This document shows, in pieces, positions 9,498-20,526 of a stretch of 64,000 nucleotides of DNA. How positions within the stretch are numbered: the stretch's first letter is position 1; each line of letters begins with the position of its first letter. The DNA lies in assembly GCF_000372725.1 (NCBI RefSeq), contig NW_005201792.1, forward strand, positions 594,933 through 658,932, written 5' to 3'. The notes below the pieces were generated by a model, which searched no databases, was not told the origin of the DNA, and saw only the letters and a program-made list of their open reading frames with translations. The stretch is from Emiliania huxleyi CCMP1516 (lineage: Eukaryota; Haptophyta; Isochrysidales; Noelaerhabdaceae). The position numbers were made by a program, and so were the translations under genes.

Positions 9498-11870
9498 TCC
9501 CTCCACCCTCCACCCTCAGGCGACATCGTCGCCGGCTGCGCGGACGGCAGGGCCTACCTGTGGACGCGCGCGGCGGGGCGGGCGGCGCCGCAGGCGCTGC
9601 GGGGCGACGCCTCAACGGCGGTGTCCTGCGCCTCGGCTGCACCTCGGCTGCACCTCGGGAGTAGGCGCTGCAGGCGGGCTTCAAGGACGAGGTCGCTGCG
9701 GTGGCGATGCCGGCGCAGCAGGCGGGTGGCGGGCGGGGCCCTCGGCTGTGGTTGGCTGCTCACTCTCGGCTCTCCGCCTCGCGCAGGTGGAGGGGATGGT
9801 CGGCGATCTGGACGTGTCGCAGCTGGCGAGCGAGGAGGCGCTGGCCCAGCCGGGCGAGCGGGAGGGGCAGCACAAGATCGTCAAGGACGAGGGCGGCACG
9901 CCGATGCTCTACACGTGGTCGATGGCAAAGGGCACGTGGGAAAAGATCGGCGAGGTGACGGGCTCGTCGGGCGGCACGTCGCTCGGCAAGCGGATGCACG
10001 GCGGCAAGGAGTACGACTACCTCTTCGACATCGACATCAACGGCGTGCCACTGCCCGACCACGACACGTCCACGACACGTCCGCCGCTGCGACGACTCGC
10101 GTCCGCGACACGTCCGCGGCGCGTCCCTCTAGGCAGCATGCTCAAGTTGCCCTTCAACCGCGGCGACGACCCCTGGTGGGCGGCGCAGCAGTTCCTCTGG
10201 AACAACGACATCGACCAGGCCTTCCTCGACCAGGTCGCAAACTTCGTCATCACAAACACGCCCGGGAACCAGGCCCCGTCTCTGGCCCGCGCCCACCCCA
10301 CACGCCCCTCCTCCTCCCCCAAGCTCCTCCCTCCTCTCCGCAGGTCTCGTCCGGCCCGCGCAACGCCGACCCATTCACCTCTGGCGGCTCGTACCGGCCC
10401 GCCGCCAACGGCGCGGGATCGAGCGGCGCAAACGGAGGCAACGCCGACCCCTTCACCTCTAGCGGCGCCTACCGGCCCGGCGCGGCCCCCGAGGGCACGC
10501 CGCCGTGGCGCGGGAGCTCGAGGCAATCTCCGAGAGGGCCCGAGGGGACCCGCGGCTGTGGCCGTAGGCGTGCCCAGCTGTGGCGGGTCGAGCGCGCCGC
10601 AGGACCCGTGGATGCGAGGCGCGTACACCACCGCGCAGGGCGCCGCCGCCGCCGCCGCCGCCGCCGTTACTTCCGCCGCCGCCGCCGCGCCGCCGCCTTC
10701 CTACGTCTCGTTCGAGGCTGGCAAGCACGACGCGGCCCTCGCCAAGCTGCTCGAGTTCTCCGCCAAGTTGCGCGACGGCGAGGGGCCCGACCTCGCGCTC
10801 GACGAAACCCAGGTCGCGAGAGATCGCGATCGCCCCGAGATCGCCCCGAGGTCGCCCCGAGGTCGCCCCGAGGTCGCCCCGAGGTCGCCCCGAGATCGCC
10901 TCTGCCCCCCAAGGACACTCAAAGTCCCCCGAGGTCACCCTCCCCCGCCTCCCTCCCAGGAGAGCGGCCTCGCCGCGCTCGTCGCCGAGCTGCGCAAGGG
11001 CGGCGCCTCCGCCGCCCTCGCCCTCGCGCCCGCCACCCTCGCCACCTTCACCGGCGAGGGCGGCCGGCCCGGCCTGCTCGGCTGGCCCGCGCCGTACCTC
11101 TTCCCGGCGCTCGACTTGCTGAGGCTCGCGCTGCTCCGCGCGGCCAGGAGCGGCGTCGACACCCTCGAGCCGCCGATGGCCCTGCGGCTGACCGCGCTGC
11201 TCGCGCCCGGCTCCGCCGCCGCCGCCGAGAAGGCGGCGCCGCTCATGGCGCTGCGCGGGCTCGCAAACATGGCTGCCAACCCCGCGCTGCGCCCGCTCGC
11301 CGCGCCGCACGCTGGCGCGATGCTCGAGAGCCTCTCGCCCTTCCTCGGCGGCGAGAGCCCGCCCGCCACCCGCCTCGCCGCGAGCTCGCTCCTCCTCAAC
11401 GCCTCCTCGCTGCTCAAGGACAAGGCGGCGGCGGCGGCGGACGAGGAGGGCCTCCTGATGCAGGTGCGGCCTCCCCCCCCCCCCCCCCCTCCCCCACTCC
11501 CTCCCCCTCCTCCCCACACTCCCCACTCACCACCCCCCCTTCCCCCCCCTTTGCCCGCCGGTCCCGGCCCCACCGCGCACCAGCCCTCTCGCCCCGATGG
11601 CCGGCGCCTGACCCGCCACCGCCTCCGCAGGGCCTCTCGCTTGTCTCGCACGCCCTCGCCACGCCCTCCCTCGAGGAGGAAGCCCTCTTCCGCGTGCTCT
11701 GCTCGCTCGGCGCGCTGCTCGAGACGGGCGCCGCCGCCGCAGAGACCGCGAGCTCGCTCGACATCGAGTCCGCCCTCGACGGCCTCCGCTTGCCCGACGG
11801 CGGCGCGCCAAAGGTGCGCCAGAAGCTGGCGGCCGTCCGGGCGGCACTCGCCAAGCGCAGCAAGCAGTGA
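8089..11870 (+). CDS. PLAA: PLAA/Doa1/Ufd3 homologue: WD40 + PFU + PUL domains
   Basis: Starts at ATG 8089. At least six WD40 blades follow, with GH...WD-like endings (VITGSRDATVRVWKV; LSGSNDKHIIIWN; LFSASWDKTARVWDL; CLTGGGDRTIKLWA; LTCSEDRTVRVWA). The PFU ubiquitin-binding domain is clear (YDYLFDIDINGVPLP, then LPFNRGDDPWWAAQQFL). An NADPFTSG-rich linker leads to an alpha-helical PUL domain (ALRGLANMAANPALRPL; LVSHALATPSLEEEALFRVL) and the stop at 11868-11870. Family members work with Cdc48/p97 in ubiquitin homeostasis. Introns readable from the frame include 8710-8782, 8861-9006 and 9170-9519, all GC-AG; the last contains a CCCTCA/CCCTCT microsatellite. GT donors are used later (after LDETQ and after EEGLLMQ). 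Confidence 0.93.
9359..9517 (+). repeat. CCCTCA/CCCTCT microsatellite in a PLAA intron
   Basis: About 25 consecutive hexamers alternating CCCTCA and CCCTCT fill most of the intron 9170-9519. Confidence 0.95.
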
Positions 11871-12827
11871 GCGGCCGCGGCTGCGCGCGCGTGCTAGCCG
11901 GCGGTGGGTGCAGGCGAGCACAGTCTTTCCCTGGCTCACACAGAAGCTTCGGCTTGCGCGAAAGCCCACCCGTTTGGTATCCCGGCCGAACGCGCGCGAC
12001 ATATCTGACATATGTGCTAATGTCGTATCGTGTGGCGCCTGAGACGAGTCAACGAGCGAACGCCCTTTTGCTGGGTGTGTGTATGTTACGACACGGAATA
12101 TTCTGCGCACACCAGCGCGCAGCGCCATAGTGTATTTTCTTCTCAATTTCCCGCCACACGCACGATCCTCCGGATGACCTCTCCGCTCCTCGCTCCTCTC
12201 CGGATCCCAGTCTGCAGTCAGCCCCGTGGGCGTGGCGCTAGTCCTCTCGTCTAGCCTTTCAGTGTACGACTGTATCTAGATACGTATCTTTTTATAGAGG
12301 GGAGAGAAGCGTGTGTGTGTGTGTGTTCTCTATAGAGGTCCCAAAGGTAAAGCTCGAGCCCAAGGCTGCGTGAGAGCTCGGAAGCGAGCTTTGCACGGCG
12401 ATCGAAGATCTCTCTCAGTGTGTAGGTACGACTTTGCGTTTTAGCTTCTCAGTGTGTACCCTCTCTCGCTCTCTCAATGTACGTAAGAGAGTGTGTGTGG
12501 CTATTCGCTCTTACGAATCTGCCTCTCGGAAGACGCGCGCCGGCTCGGGGGACTCGCTTGCGATCCCGTTCCAGCCACAGAGGCCGCGTGAGGCGTGTGG
12601 GACGGTGCACCCACGCTGGGGCCCGAGTGCACTGGCCACGCGTTTCGAGGGGAGGGCGGCTCGTAACTGAGGTTCGCCGTCAGAGACAGTCGTCCTCCCC
12701 TCAACCGTGGGGGGCGTTGGCTTGATCCCACCGGATAAGGGCGGGCAGTCTTCCGTGACTGCTGTCACGCTAAGGCCGACGCCCCCTTGTCCACCCGATG
12801 AGAGGGGATCACGGGGCTGCAGAACAT

Positions 12828-13764
12828 GTGCGAGCCAGCGCCTACGCCGCTTAAGGAGTCAGGCGCGGAGCGCCGCGCGCGGAGCGCGCCCCGAAGAAAA
12901 TTTTGAGGGTTGAGGAGGGCTAGGTGCGATTTCTATTAAGAGTTGACTCACACGCTAGGAACCACTCAGCCCACCCACAGGCCCAATCTCAAGTGGCGGC
13001 GCTCCGCGCCTGTGCAGCGGCGCGCTCCGCGCGTGTTCTGCAGCGGCGCGCTCCGCGCGTGTCTCTGGGCGCTACATGCGGCCGTCGCCGTGCCCTTCAT
13101 CAACCTTAGGGGACCCCTAGGGTTCTGAGGGCCGGATTTTTTAAGACCTTTTAAGGAACGAGGAGGTTTGGGGGCTTAACTTGCCATCCTCTTTTAACGG
13201 AGCGGCCGCTCACTGCTCGGTACCCCCCCTGCACATCTAAAGCCATCCCTGCTGCTAGGGGGGGGGGTCTGACCCCCCCAGCAGCAGAGCGCTGCTGCCG
13301 GGGGGGGGTCCCGACCCCCCCAGCAGCAGAGCGCACGGAGACCCAGCTCTCCCGCCTCTTCGCCGCCGCCCCACCCTCTGGGTGTCTTCCGACAAATTAA
13401 GCAGCCCGACCGCCGCGAAGCGTGATGATAGCGAGAGGTGTACTCCGCGAGGTTGAGCGCTGCACGCGGTAATTTTGGCGGTGTCGCAGCGTCGAGCAAC
13501 ACTCGGTGTCAGAGCGTCGCGCCAAATCAGTAGTCTCATCACCGAGTGATTGCTGGCCTGTGGCGTATGACCTCGCGCGGATATCACCAACGACGAGCAT
13601 GCGAAGATAGGGAACAATATCTTGTACAGCCCGCTGTGCTCCCCGCAGTGCCACGGCGTATGATGGGCTGCGAGAGCCGTATCTTCCCTCCTTGAGGCAG
13701 AGGCGCCGCGATGCACGAGAGGCGTAGAAGAGAGGCTGGCGTGCCCCGCACCTCCGTAAAGGTA
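12828..13764. mobile_element. About 930-bp insertion present only in duplication copy 1
   Basis: Copy 2 reads directly from GGGGATCACGGGGTA to CGTACGCCC, whereas copy 1 has extra DNA here. It contains a 22-bp unit (GCGGCGCGCTCCGCGCGTGT core) repeated about three times near 13010-13075, and a pair of GGGGGGGGTC...ACCCCCCC hairpins with GCAGCAGAGCGC at 13258-13330. No terminal inverted repeats or coding domain were seen. It could equally be a deletion in copy 2. Confidence 0.5.
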
Positions 13765-13866
13765 CGCCCCCCGGCCGGCTTACTAGGTCCCGCCCTTCTC
13801 TCGGAAGACGCGCGCCGGCCCGGGTGACTCGCTTGCGAGGTAGATCCCGTTCCAGCCAGAGGCTGC

Positions 13867-14220
13867 GTGACCACCATGGAGACGTCCGGCGGCGCCGAGG
13901 AGCGATATCGTGCCGATCTCCTGGCAGATGATGTTGAGCCCCTCGGCGATGCGAGCGCGGCGGGAGGCGCCGCCGAAGACGGAGTCGGCGACGCTCGAGA
14001 CGACGCTGAAGGAGGGCGCGTTGGACGCCGGAGCGGGCGGGTCGTGCTGCGACGCGCCGAGCCGGCCGATGCTTGCTGTCGGCAACAGGTTGGAGAGCGC
14101 GCAAGTCGAGATGCCCCCGAGCCTTGCACTGACGACGGCACGCCACGGGCTTCGCGTGAGGCGTGCGAGGCCGCGCGCGAAGTACGGTGGGGAACCCTTG
14201 CGTGTGATCTGTCGGTATTC
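13867..14220 (-). CDS. Conserved ORF fragment of unknown function in both duplication copies
   Basis: The minus-strand frame starting MDEYRQITRKG contains ARGLARLTRSPWRAVV and NIICQEIGTISLLGAA. The same protein is readable in copy 2 (29026-29388) with only a few substitutions and one in-frame Gly insertion, while flanking DNA has frame-breaking indels. That pattern argues the frame codes or coded recently. The frame breaks in both copies after LLGAAGRLH, so this is probably one exon of a longer gene. No known domain was recognised. Confidence 0.4.
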
Positions 14221-14465
14221 ATCCATTTTGCGCGTACTCGTGGTGTTGTAAGGACGTGCTGCTCTGAGAACCAGACGTCTCGAACACAGAGAGCCCGGCC
14301 CTTGCGGAGTCGCGCACGCACAAGACACCACCAGAAACATAGACCACCATGGCAGTCCCCGTCGACGCGCGGGCGGCGAGTGGGATGGGGCTCGGCCGCT
14401 TGCTCGGCGCACGTTAGCTACGCCGTGGGCTCAGGCCCCCCCGTTCTCACACCGACGCCGCTCGT

Positions 14466-14786
14466 TCAGGCCTCGCCGAACTCGAACTTGAACTCGTGGC
14501 CCTCCTCCTGCGAGGCCCACTTTGCGCCCGCGATCGTGAAATCGAAAGCCTTGCCATTCGCCTTGAGCTCCTTAGAGAGGTACTTCACGAACTTCTTGTA
14601 GCTGCGTGGGAGCAGCGCGACGGGAGGTGAGGGTTCAGCGGCAGTAAGGCGCGTGCGGGAGGGGGAGCGTGTGCGGGCGTGTGCCGTGTGCGGGGCGGGT
14701 GTGGAGGCGTGTCACTTCTTCCCGTTCTTCGTGATGGTCATGGAGGTGGGCGAGCCCGGCTTCGGGGAGGTGGAAGACTTCGCCAT
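14466..14786 (-). CDS. Small 68-residue lysine-rich protein, two exons
   Basis: Exon 1 is 14716-14786 (MAKSSTSPKPGSPTSMTITK...) and exon 2 is 14601 down to the TGA at 14466. They are joined by a GT-AG intron (GTGACACG...CCACGCAG). The joined frame reads KNYKKFVKYLSKELK, then KAFDFTIAGAKWASQ and ends EEGHEFKFEFGEA. It is a compact, charged, soluble-looking protein with no signal peptide; I do not recognise the family. Exon 2 is preserved in the second duplication copy (29630-29755), but exon 1 is lost there, so only this copy can be functional. Confidence 0.6.
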
Positions 14787-16135
14787 GTTGTTGATTATGA
14801 CGTCTGCGCGCGCCGGGGGGGGGGAGCACCCGTGAACAGGCCGTGGCGGTAACGATTGCCGGGAGAAGGGAGAGTGGGATGGGGCTGAGGGGCGTGTACG
14901 GCGGCGGGCTGGGCGGCGGCGAGGGTGGCAGCGGCGAAGGGTGGGTCCGCACGCAGCGGGGCGCGCGGCTGTGGTTCGCGGGGGCGGCGTGCGGATATTT
15001 CTTCTCTGCCGCAGCGTCTGCGACGTCTGCGCGCGACGAACGCTGTGTACACCCCGGGTGGCGGCGGGGTGTCGGAAACGAGCCGTGGCGGGGTGGGCGA
15101 TGCGCCGCGCCGCGCCGTACGGCAGGCGGGGGTGGGACGCGGGCGCCTCAGAGGATCACATCGCTTGAGGAGTTCGCTACACATACTATCAGCCACCTGC
15201 AAATGGCTTTTTTTTTGAGGCGCTGTTGCGGCAGTTGATGTGAACTCGTGTCGCCACACGCCAAGGGCGTATGCTCTGTCGAGACGTGAGGCGCCTGCGC
15301 CCAGGAGGGGAGGGCGCATGCGTAACGACGCTGCTAGAGAAGCCTTTCGGGGGCCCAGAGATAAAACTTCTGATGCCATGCGTGACCTAGTAGTGTCCCC
15401 AGCTATGGGCGTGTCCACGTTGGAGCCAGGTGTGGTGTGGACGCGAGAATAGCTCCGCCATTCATGGAGGCAACCGATGCGAGTCGACTGGTGTGTGTCG
15501 TCGTGGTTTCGTATCAAGAATACTCACTCACATACTCACATTGCGCCTTTCATACAGGAGTTGTAGTCCATCAGCCCCGACCGGCAGCACGCTGTTGGTC
15601 GGTTCGAGGGGTGGCCTCCGCCAGGTCTGCGTGGGCGCCTCTCAAACCGCCTCCCTCCTTTGCCCCGAGCGTCGTTCCGCCCTCCATGCACACCATCCTC
15701 GAGCCACCATCTATGTCTCCTCTGCCTGTGCCTGACAACGACCTCACAAAGGCGCGTGGCGACGCCCCCTCGCAGGGCCAGATCACTTTACCTGGTCGTA
15801 AAAGCTTGGGGCGCTACGACGTACGAGAGGACCAAAGTGTGGTAAAGGTGGCACTCTCCCCTGACCCGATCAAAAGCGTAAAAGCACCCGACTCCCGAGG
15901 CACAGGCTCCCACCACCAGCAGAAAATAATAAGCATTATATATGCATACGATAAATAATACGAGCGAGTGAGTCATTGACTCAATATCGGAAAAGAGAAG
16001 GCGTCTGTAAACCGCAAAGAGACACGCATAGAGCGCTATCCGCCAGCATCTCAGCAGACAGCACAGACGGTGAGGTCGAAGAATATGTCAGTACTCCTGT
16101 CCCACACCCTCTCCGGTCCCCGCTACCCCGCCGCC

Positions 16136-18211
16136 TCAGCCGCCCGCCCTCCAGTCGTAGCTCTCCAGCGGGTCCTCCACCTCGTACGTATCCAGCGGAG
16201 GAGGTGTCGGCGGCAGCTCCCCTCCCGCGGGGTGCAACTTCTGCGCGACCACCATCGCCGTGCAAAGGACAGTGACGACGGTACCTGTGTAGGGTCCGAA
16301 AGGGTTCAGCGATCGCTGCCCAAGCACCCTGCACACCACTGCGGTGGCGAGGGCGCCCAAGGCGCAGAGGAGGCCGTGCGCCGCCACAGACGCGGGCCGC
16401 ATCGCCCCCCGAGCGAGCAGGACGTACATCAGGGGCGGGAGCACGAAGGCGATGACGCCTGCGACCGAGCGGCCAGAACATGATGTGTGTGGCCAATGCG
16501 AGCGGGGGCAGGACAGCGGCGGCGGAGGCGGCAGAGGCGGAGAGGCGGCGGAGGCGGCGGAGGCGTACCGACGTTGAGCGCGCCGCTCAGTGCCACCAGG
16601 AACTTGAAATCGGGCAGCGACAGCGCCTACTCTCGGGCCACCTCGCGCCCTCTGTCGGCCGACTCGAGCAGGAGCAAGTCATGTCGGGCAGCGGCGGCGC
16701 CGTGAGAAGCGAGACGAGCGCAAGCGCCGTTCGCGCCGCCGTCCTGCCGCATGCATGGCTGTGGCCGCCTCCCGCCTGCTGCGCCCCCCTTGCCGCCTCT
16801 GCCGCGCCGCCGCCCTCCTCTTCCGCCCCCTCGCCCGCCGCTGTGTCGTGCGTGAAGAGCGCCTCCTCGACGATCTGCGACGCGGGGAACATCTTGATGG
16901 GCAGCGAGAAGAGGACGGCGACCTACGGGGAAGGCTCCGGGACGGCTCTGGGGCCCGGAGCCTCTCTTGCCAGAGGAGCGAGAGGGCGACGGAGACCGAC
17001 ATGCAAGCCTTGAGCCCGGCAGCAAGCCCGCCGTCGACGGAGAGGAGAATGTTGCCCTGCGTCTCGTCGCCGTAGAGCACCGCGCAAGCGAGGGCGTAGG
17101 CGAGGATGACGCCGACGCCGGCCGTGGCGAGGGCGAGCAGGATGGAGGAGTACTCTCCTGCGGGGAGCGAAGCCGAGTGGCTGCGGATTGGAGGCAGGAG
17201 GTGTGGCGGAGGCAGAAGGTGGCGGAAGCAAGAGGGGTGGCAGAGGCAAGAGGGGTGGCGGAGGCAAGAGGGGTGGCGGAGGCAAGAGGGGTGGCGGAGG
17301 CGAGGTGGGGCGCCTTTGCGCTCGCCCATCGAGAGGACAACGGCGACGGTCGAGTCGTGTCCAGTGAAGGTGAACAGTCCCACGCCTGTGCGGCAGCGCC
17401 GAGGACGCGTCGTGGACGCGTCGAGTCGCGGCCAGTCAGGTGAGCCGTCTCCGCGCCGATAAAGGGAGCGACTGCACTCGGGTCGAAGCTAGCCAGGCGC
17501 GGGGCCGCCTCGTGCGGGCTGGCGAGGCCCTCTCCTACAGGAAGGCTCCGAGAAGCGTCGGGGCGGGGTGCCGCCTCCCGCGCGTTTGCGAGGCAAGGGC
17601 CTCTCCGAGGACGGTGAGGAGCGCGAGCAGCAGGACGGCGGTGCCGATGGCGGAGGTGGGCTCGAGCATCGACAGGTCGCGCAACCAGCAGAGGAGGACA
17701 AAGAAAGGGGTGACGCAGAGCATGACCCGCTCCTGACGTATGAGGCAAGGCAAGCTTTGCACGCCAGGCAAGCCCAGCCGCCTGGGCAGAGCTGGCAACG
17801 CGCCTTTGGCACGCCGAGCAGCTGGCCGACGTTGTCGCCAATGAAAACGAGGTAGGTCGCACAGCACGCGAGCTGACTCACCAGCATGTTTCCGGCGCTC
17901 AGCAATCCACCCGTGCGGCCGAGGGAGTGGAGGCAGAGCTCCCCGTAGCTCTTCGGCGTCACACCTGCTGCCACCGCGGCATCAACACACCACGCGAGGA
18001 GCTGCATCGTGTAGATGGACCAGATCCCGCATAGCGCGGTCAGAAGGCAGCCGGCCGGAGCACCCACAGCAAGGATTGCGCTCGGCAGCGCGAGCAGGCC
18101 AGTTCCGAACACCGACTTGACGCTGTTGATGTAGGCAGCCCGCACGGCGGAGCGCGGCTCGAACCAGGTCGCTTTGCGGTCGGGCAGGAGGGCCTCGGAG
18201 AGGTTGGCCAT
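16136..18211 (-). CDS. AAAP-family amino-acid permease (Aa_trans, SLC36/38-like)
   Basis: On the minus strand the protein starts at 18211 (MANLSEALLPDRK). Its first membrane segments contain SVFGTGLLALPSAILAVG, the conserved G-xG-LaLP motif of this superfamily, followed by IWSIYTMQLLAWCVDAA and NMLVSQLACCATYLVFIGDN. Later exons give VMLCVTPFFVLLCWLRDL, VGLFTFTGHDSTV, VGVILAYALACAVLYGDE, FSLPIKMFPASQIVEEAL and a last block (VIAFVLPPLMYVLLARG, then ALATAVVCRVLG). The tail ends YEVEDPLESYDWRAGG. About ten or eleven membrane helices can be assembled, as usual for the family. These are proton- or sodium-coupled amino-acid transporters of plasma or lysosomal/vacuolar membranes. Introns carry a 19-bp tandem repeat (about 17214-17310). 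Confidence 0.85.
17214..17310 (+). repeat. 19-bp tandem repeat in permease intron
   Basis: Five copies of a GGCGGAGGCAAGAGGGGT-type unit, the first slightly different. Confidence 0.9.
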
Positions 18212-18473
18212 CGGTGAGGCCGATAGCTCCGTACTACCGGGTACGTGCGTGGGGTAGAGCTCTTCCCAAGGAATGGAAAGCAGCGTGTATTCACAGCGTT
18301 CGTTAGTTAGTCTTTAAACACCTCGGAGCATGGAGGACGGGCCCACACGCACACACACGTTGCACACGATTGGCTCGGGAGCCGACACGAGGCACACTTT
18401 CACCGGCCGCAGCACCGGGTCCGGACTGCTGGATGGACACACAGCAGGAAAAATCTTTTGTTTGGAATCCTCT

Positions 18474-18953
18474 TACCCGAGGAGGGTTCCGAGCGAACCA
18501 GTTTAGACCAGTTTAGACCACTGCTAAACACGAACCAGATTAGTCCTGTTTACGATAAACTAGGTGCGTCTAAACCTGGTATGGCTAATGGGGTTCCTCC
18601 GAAAATCCTCCCCCCCCCCCCCCCGCGCGCGCGCAGCGCGCACCTCCCCCCAGCTCCCCTGCTCTGTGTGTCTGTGACCACGAGAGAGGCGCGGCTCTCA
18701 GCGGCACGCGCAAGCGTCAGCGGCCTTGCTTCTTCTCGCGCTGGTCGAGGTTGTGCATGGGCAATCTTGACCGTCTCGAGGGTCCACGCGCCGCCGCGTC
18801 GATCTGCTTGCAGAAGCCGCTAATCTGACACACCCTTCCGGAGCGCTTGCCCACAACACCGAGCAGAAAAGGTGGCGCCCGCCTTGATAAACTGGGTCTA
18901 AACATGATGGTCTAAAGGTCTAAACTGGTTCGCTTGGAACCCTCATTACCCGG
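18474..18953. mobile_element. MITE-like element with about 25-bp terminal inverted repeats
   Basis: GGTTCCGAGCGAACCAGTTT (18485 on) and, inverted, GGTTCCAAGCGAACCAGTTT (ending 18943) differ at one base and extend to GAGGGTTCC on both sides. TTACCCG lies just outside each end and may be the target duplication. The interior has extra copies of the GTTTAGACC motif and a C-tract. No transposase is present. Confidence 0.65.
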
Positions 18954-19230
18954 GCTCCCAAGAAAGACCCTTGCTCCGCCAAGATGGTGACTCCGTCCCT
19001 CCCTTTTCATTGTGTTCTTTCTCGGTCTTTATCTTCAACCCGAGAGCCTCGGCGAGCCTCGGGCGCTCGGCGAGACTGCGTCAGCTGTTCCCACAGCAGG
19101 CTTGGAAGTAATAAGCTCTTAGATCCGATCGCGTCGTTTCGCCGACAGTCCGCCCTGCCGTCGAAATGAGCCGACGCGGCGCGCATCTCCGCGGGTCAGC
19201 GTGATGCTGCAACGGCCAGCATCGTGGTAA

Positions 19231-20526
19231 ATGCCTCCCAGCAGCAGCGCCCTGCTGCGGCACCAGCCAATTGGTCCGTCCACACTCACGCGCTCGGTCG
19301 CGCTGGCTGGGACTGCCGCCCTTCCCTGCGCCGACAGCCGATGGAGCGCCCGGGCGGGCCGCCTGCCCGACTTCTCCAATGCCGTCGAGGGATTCGCGAC
19401 GACGATCGGCGAGCAGATCACAGCGGGGGTGGGTGATATCGTCCAGTTCTTTGGCGTCAACGCCTCGCTCGACATCCGTGTCGAATCCACCAGGGACTCG
19501 AACCTCGACACGGCGGCGCTCGCCCGCTCTCCGCCTTGCACGCTCGCCGCGCTGCGGAGCGTGTTTGACGTATGGGGGCAGACCCTCGGCGACTTCATCG
19601 ACGAAACTGTGTCGGACGTCTTCTCTCTCGTGCCCACCAACAACATCGCCGCTGCATACGCCGCCTCGTATGCCGCAAACATGCCCTCGTACCGGCGCAG
19701 GCCGCGGGCTTGGGGCGGCGCACGCGCAAAGGCGCTTCTGGCTCTGCGCGGCTCGACGGTGCAGGCGGGTGCCGGCATGGGTTTCGGGCTGCAGCTCTAC
19801 TGCAATTGCCGCGTCCTTCTCTCGACCGGCCTCGGCGGCGGCGGCGGCTTCACGGTGCACATCAATGCGCGTGACCTGCGGGCGCCGCGGGGCAGGCTGC
19901 CAGGCGACTATGAGTTCAGCGGCGGGCTGGGCGGTGGCGGGGGCACGCAGCTCCTCGTGCGGGGGAGCGTGGCCGCACGCAACGGCAGCGCGGCCGCACG
20001 CAACGGCAGCGTGCCCGCCTTTGATATGTCCATTGGTGGCGGCGGGGGCGGAGACCTTGACGGGCTCGACCAGGGGGCGAGCGCGGACCCTGACGAGAGG
20101 GTGCCTCCCGGCCTGCGGACGACGGGCCAGCTGCGCGACATGGTGCGGCGCAAGCTCGCTACTTGCAGTTTTGTCACCGCCACCGGCGGCGGCGGCGGCG
20201 GCGCGGGCTTCACCGTCCAGGGGCGCATGAATGCTAGCTACGGAGGCGGCGTCGACGTCTCGATTCGGTTAGGTTCTCGCGCCGCAACGAGCCGGTTTGA
20301 GCGGGCCTGCTCGCGCAGCGAGGGTGGCGACGGTGGCGGTAGCGGCGGTGGCGGCGGTGGCCAGCCGAGCGCCGACTACTCCAAGATGTCGCCTTACCTC
20401 GAGGCGTGCCGCAACCGGTGCTTGACCCAGGCGGCCGCAGACTTTTGGACGGGCTGCAACTGCCCCTGCACCAAGGGCGTCTTCCGGAGATTCAATCTCT
20501 CTTTTGCGGACAATATTCAGTGCTGA
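19231..20526 (+). CDS. Glycine-rich, probably secreted protein of unknown function (431 aa)
   Basis: A single open frame from ATG 19231 to TGA 20524-20526. The N-terminus contains a hydrophobic stretch (SVALAGTAALPCADS) that could be a signal peptide. The middle has alpha-helical sequence (IAAAYAASYAANMPSYRRR), then at least five Gly runs of five to seven residues separated by beta-like blocks (FTVHINARDL; FTVQGRMNASYGGGVDVSIRL). The C-terminus is cysteine-rich (YLEACRNRCLTQAA, then FWTGCNCPCTKGVF). Several N-x-S/T sequons are present. Codon use matches neighbouring genes and there is no intron. It could be a cell-surface or scale/matrix protein, but no family is recognised. Confidence 0.6.
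   Translation: MPPSSSALLRHQPIGPSTLTRSVALAGTAALPCADSRWSARAGRLPDFSNAVEGFATTIGEQITAGVGDIVQFFGVNASLDIRVESTRDSNLDTAALARSPPCTLAALRSVFDVWGQTLGDFIDETVSDVFSLVPTNNIAAAYAASYAANMPSYRRRPRAWGGARAKALLALRGSTVQAGAGMGFGLQLYCNCRVLLSTGLGGGGGFTVHINARDLRAPRGRLPGDYEFSGGLGGGGGTQLLVRGSVAARNGSAAARNGSVPAFDMSIGGGGGGDLDGLDQGASADPDERVPPGLRTTGQLRDMVRRKLATCSFVTATGGGGGGAGFTVQGRMNASYGGGVDVSIRLGSRAATSRFERACSRSEGGDGGGSGGGGGGQPSADYSKMSPYLEACRNRCLTQAAADFWTGCNCPCTKGVFRRFNLSFADNIQC

Larger units (their letters stand above)
12158..15933 (+). repeat. Direct segmental duplication, copy 1 (3.8 kb)
   Basis: This segment and 28279-30515 run in parallel from CCCGCCACACGCACGATCC to AAAAGCGTAAAAGCACCCGA. Aligned parts look about 95% identical, with many 1-10 base indels. 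Copy 1 has about 930 extra bases (12828-13764) and keeps about 525 bases (14594-15118) that copy 2 lacks. Besides the small gene and the conserved ORF listed separately, the segment holds no recognisable gene. Confidence 0.9.

Noticed and set aside
9054-11870. A 938-codon plus frame overlapping PLAA
   Set aside because: It is Arg/Pro-rich shadow translation in most parts and becomes the true frame only in the last exon (LVSHALATPSLEEEALF).
8089-11870. Bacterial or operon organisation
   Set aside because: Frequent spliceosomal introns, WD40/PFU/PUL, importin, CCDC39 and SLC25 genes establish a eukaryotic nuclear genome.
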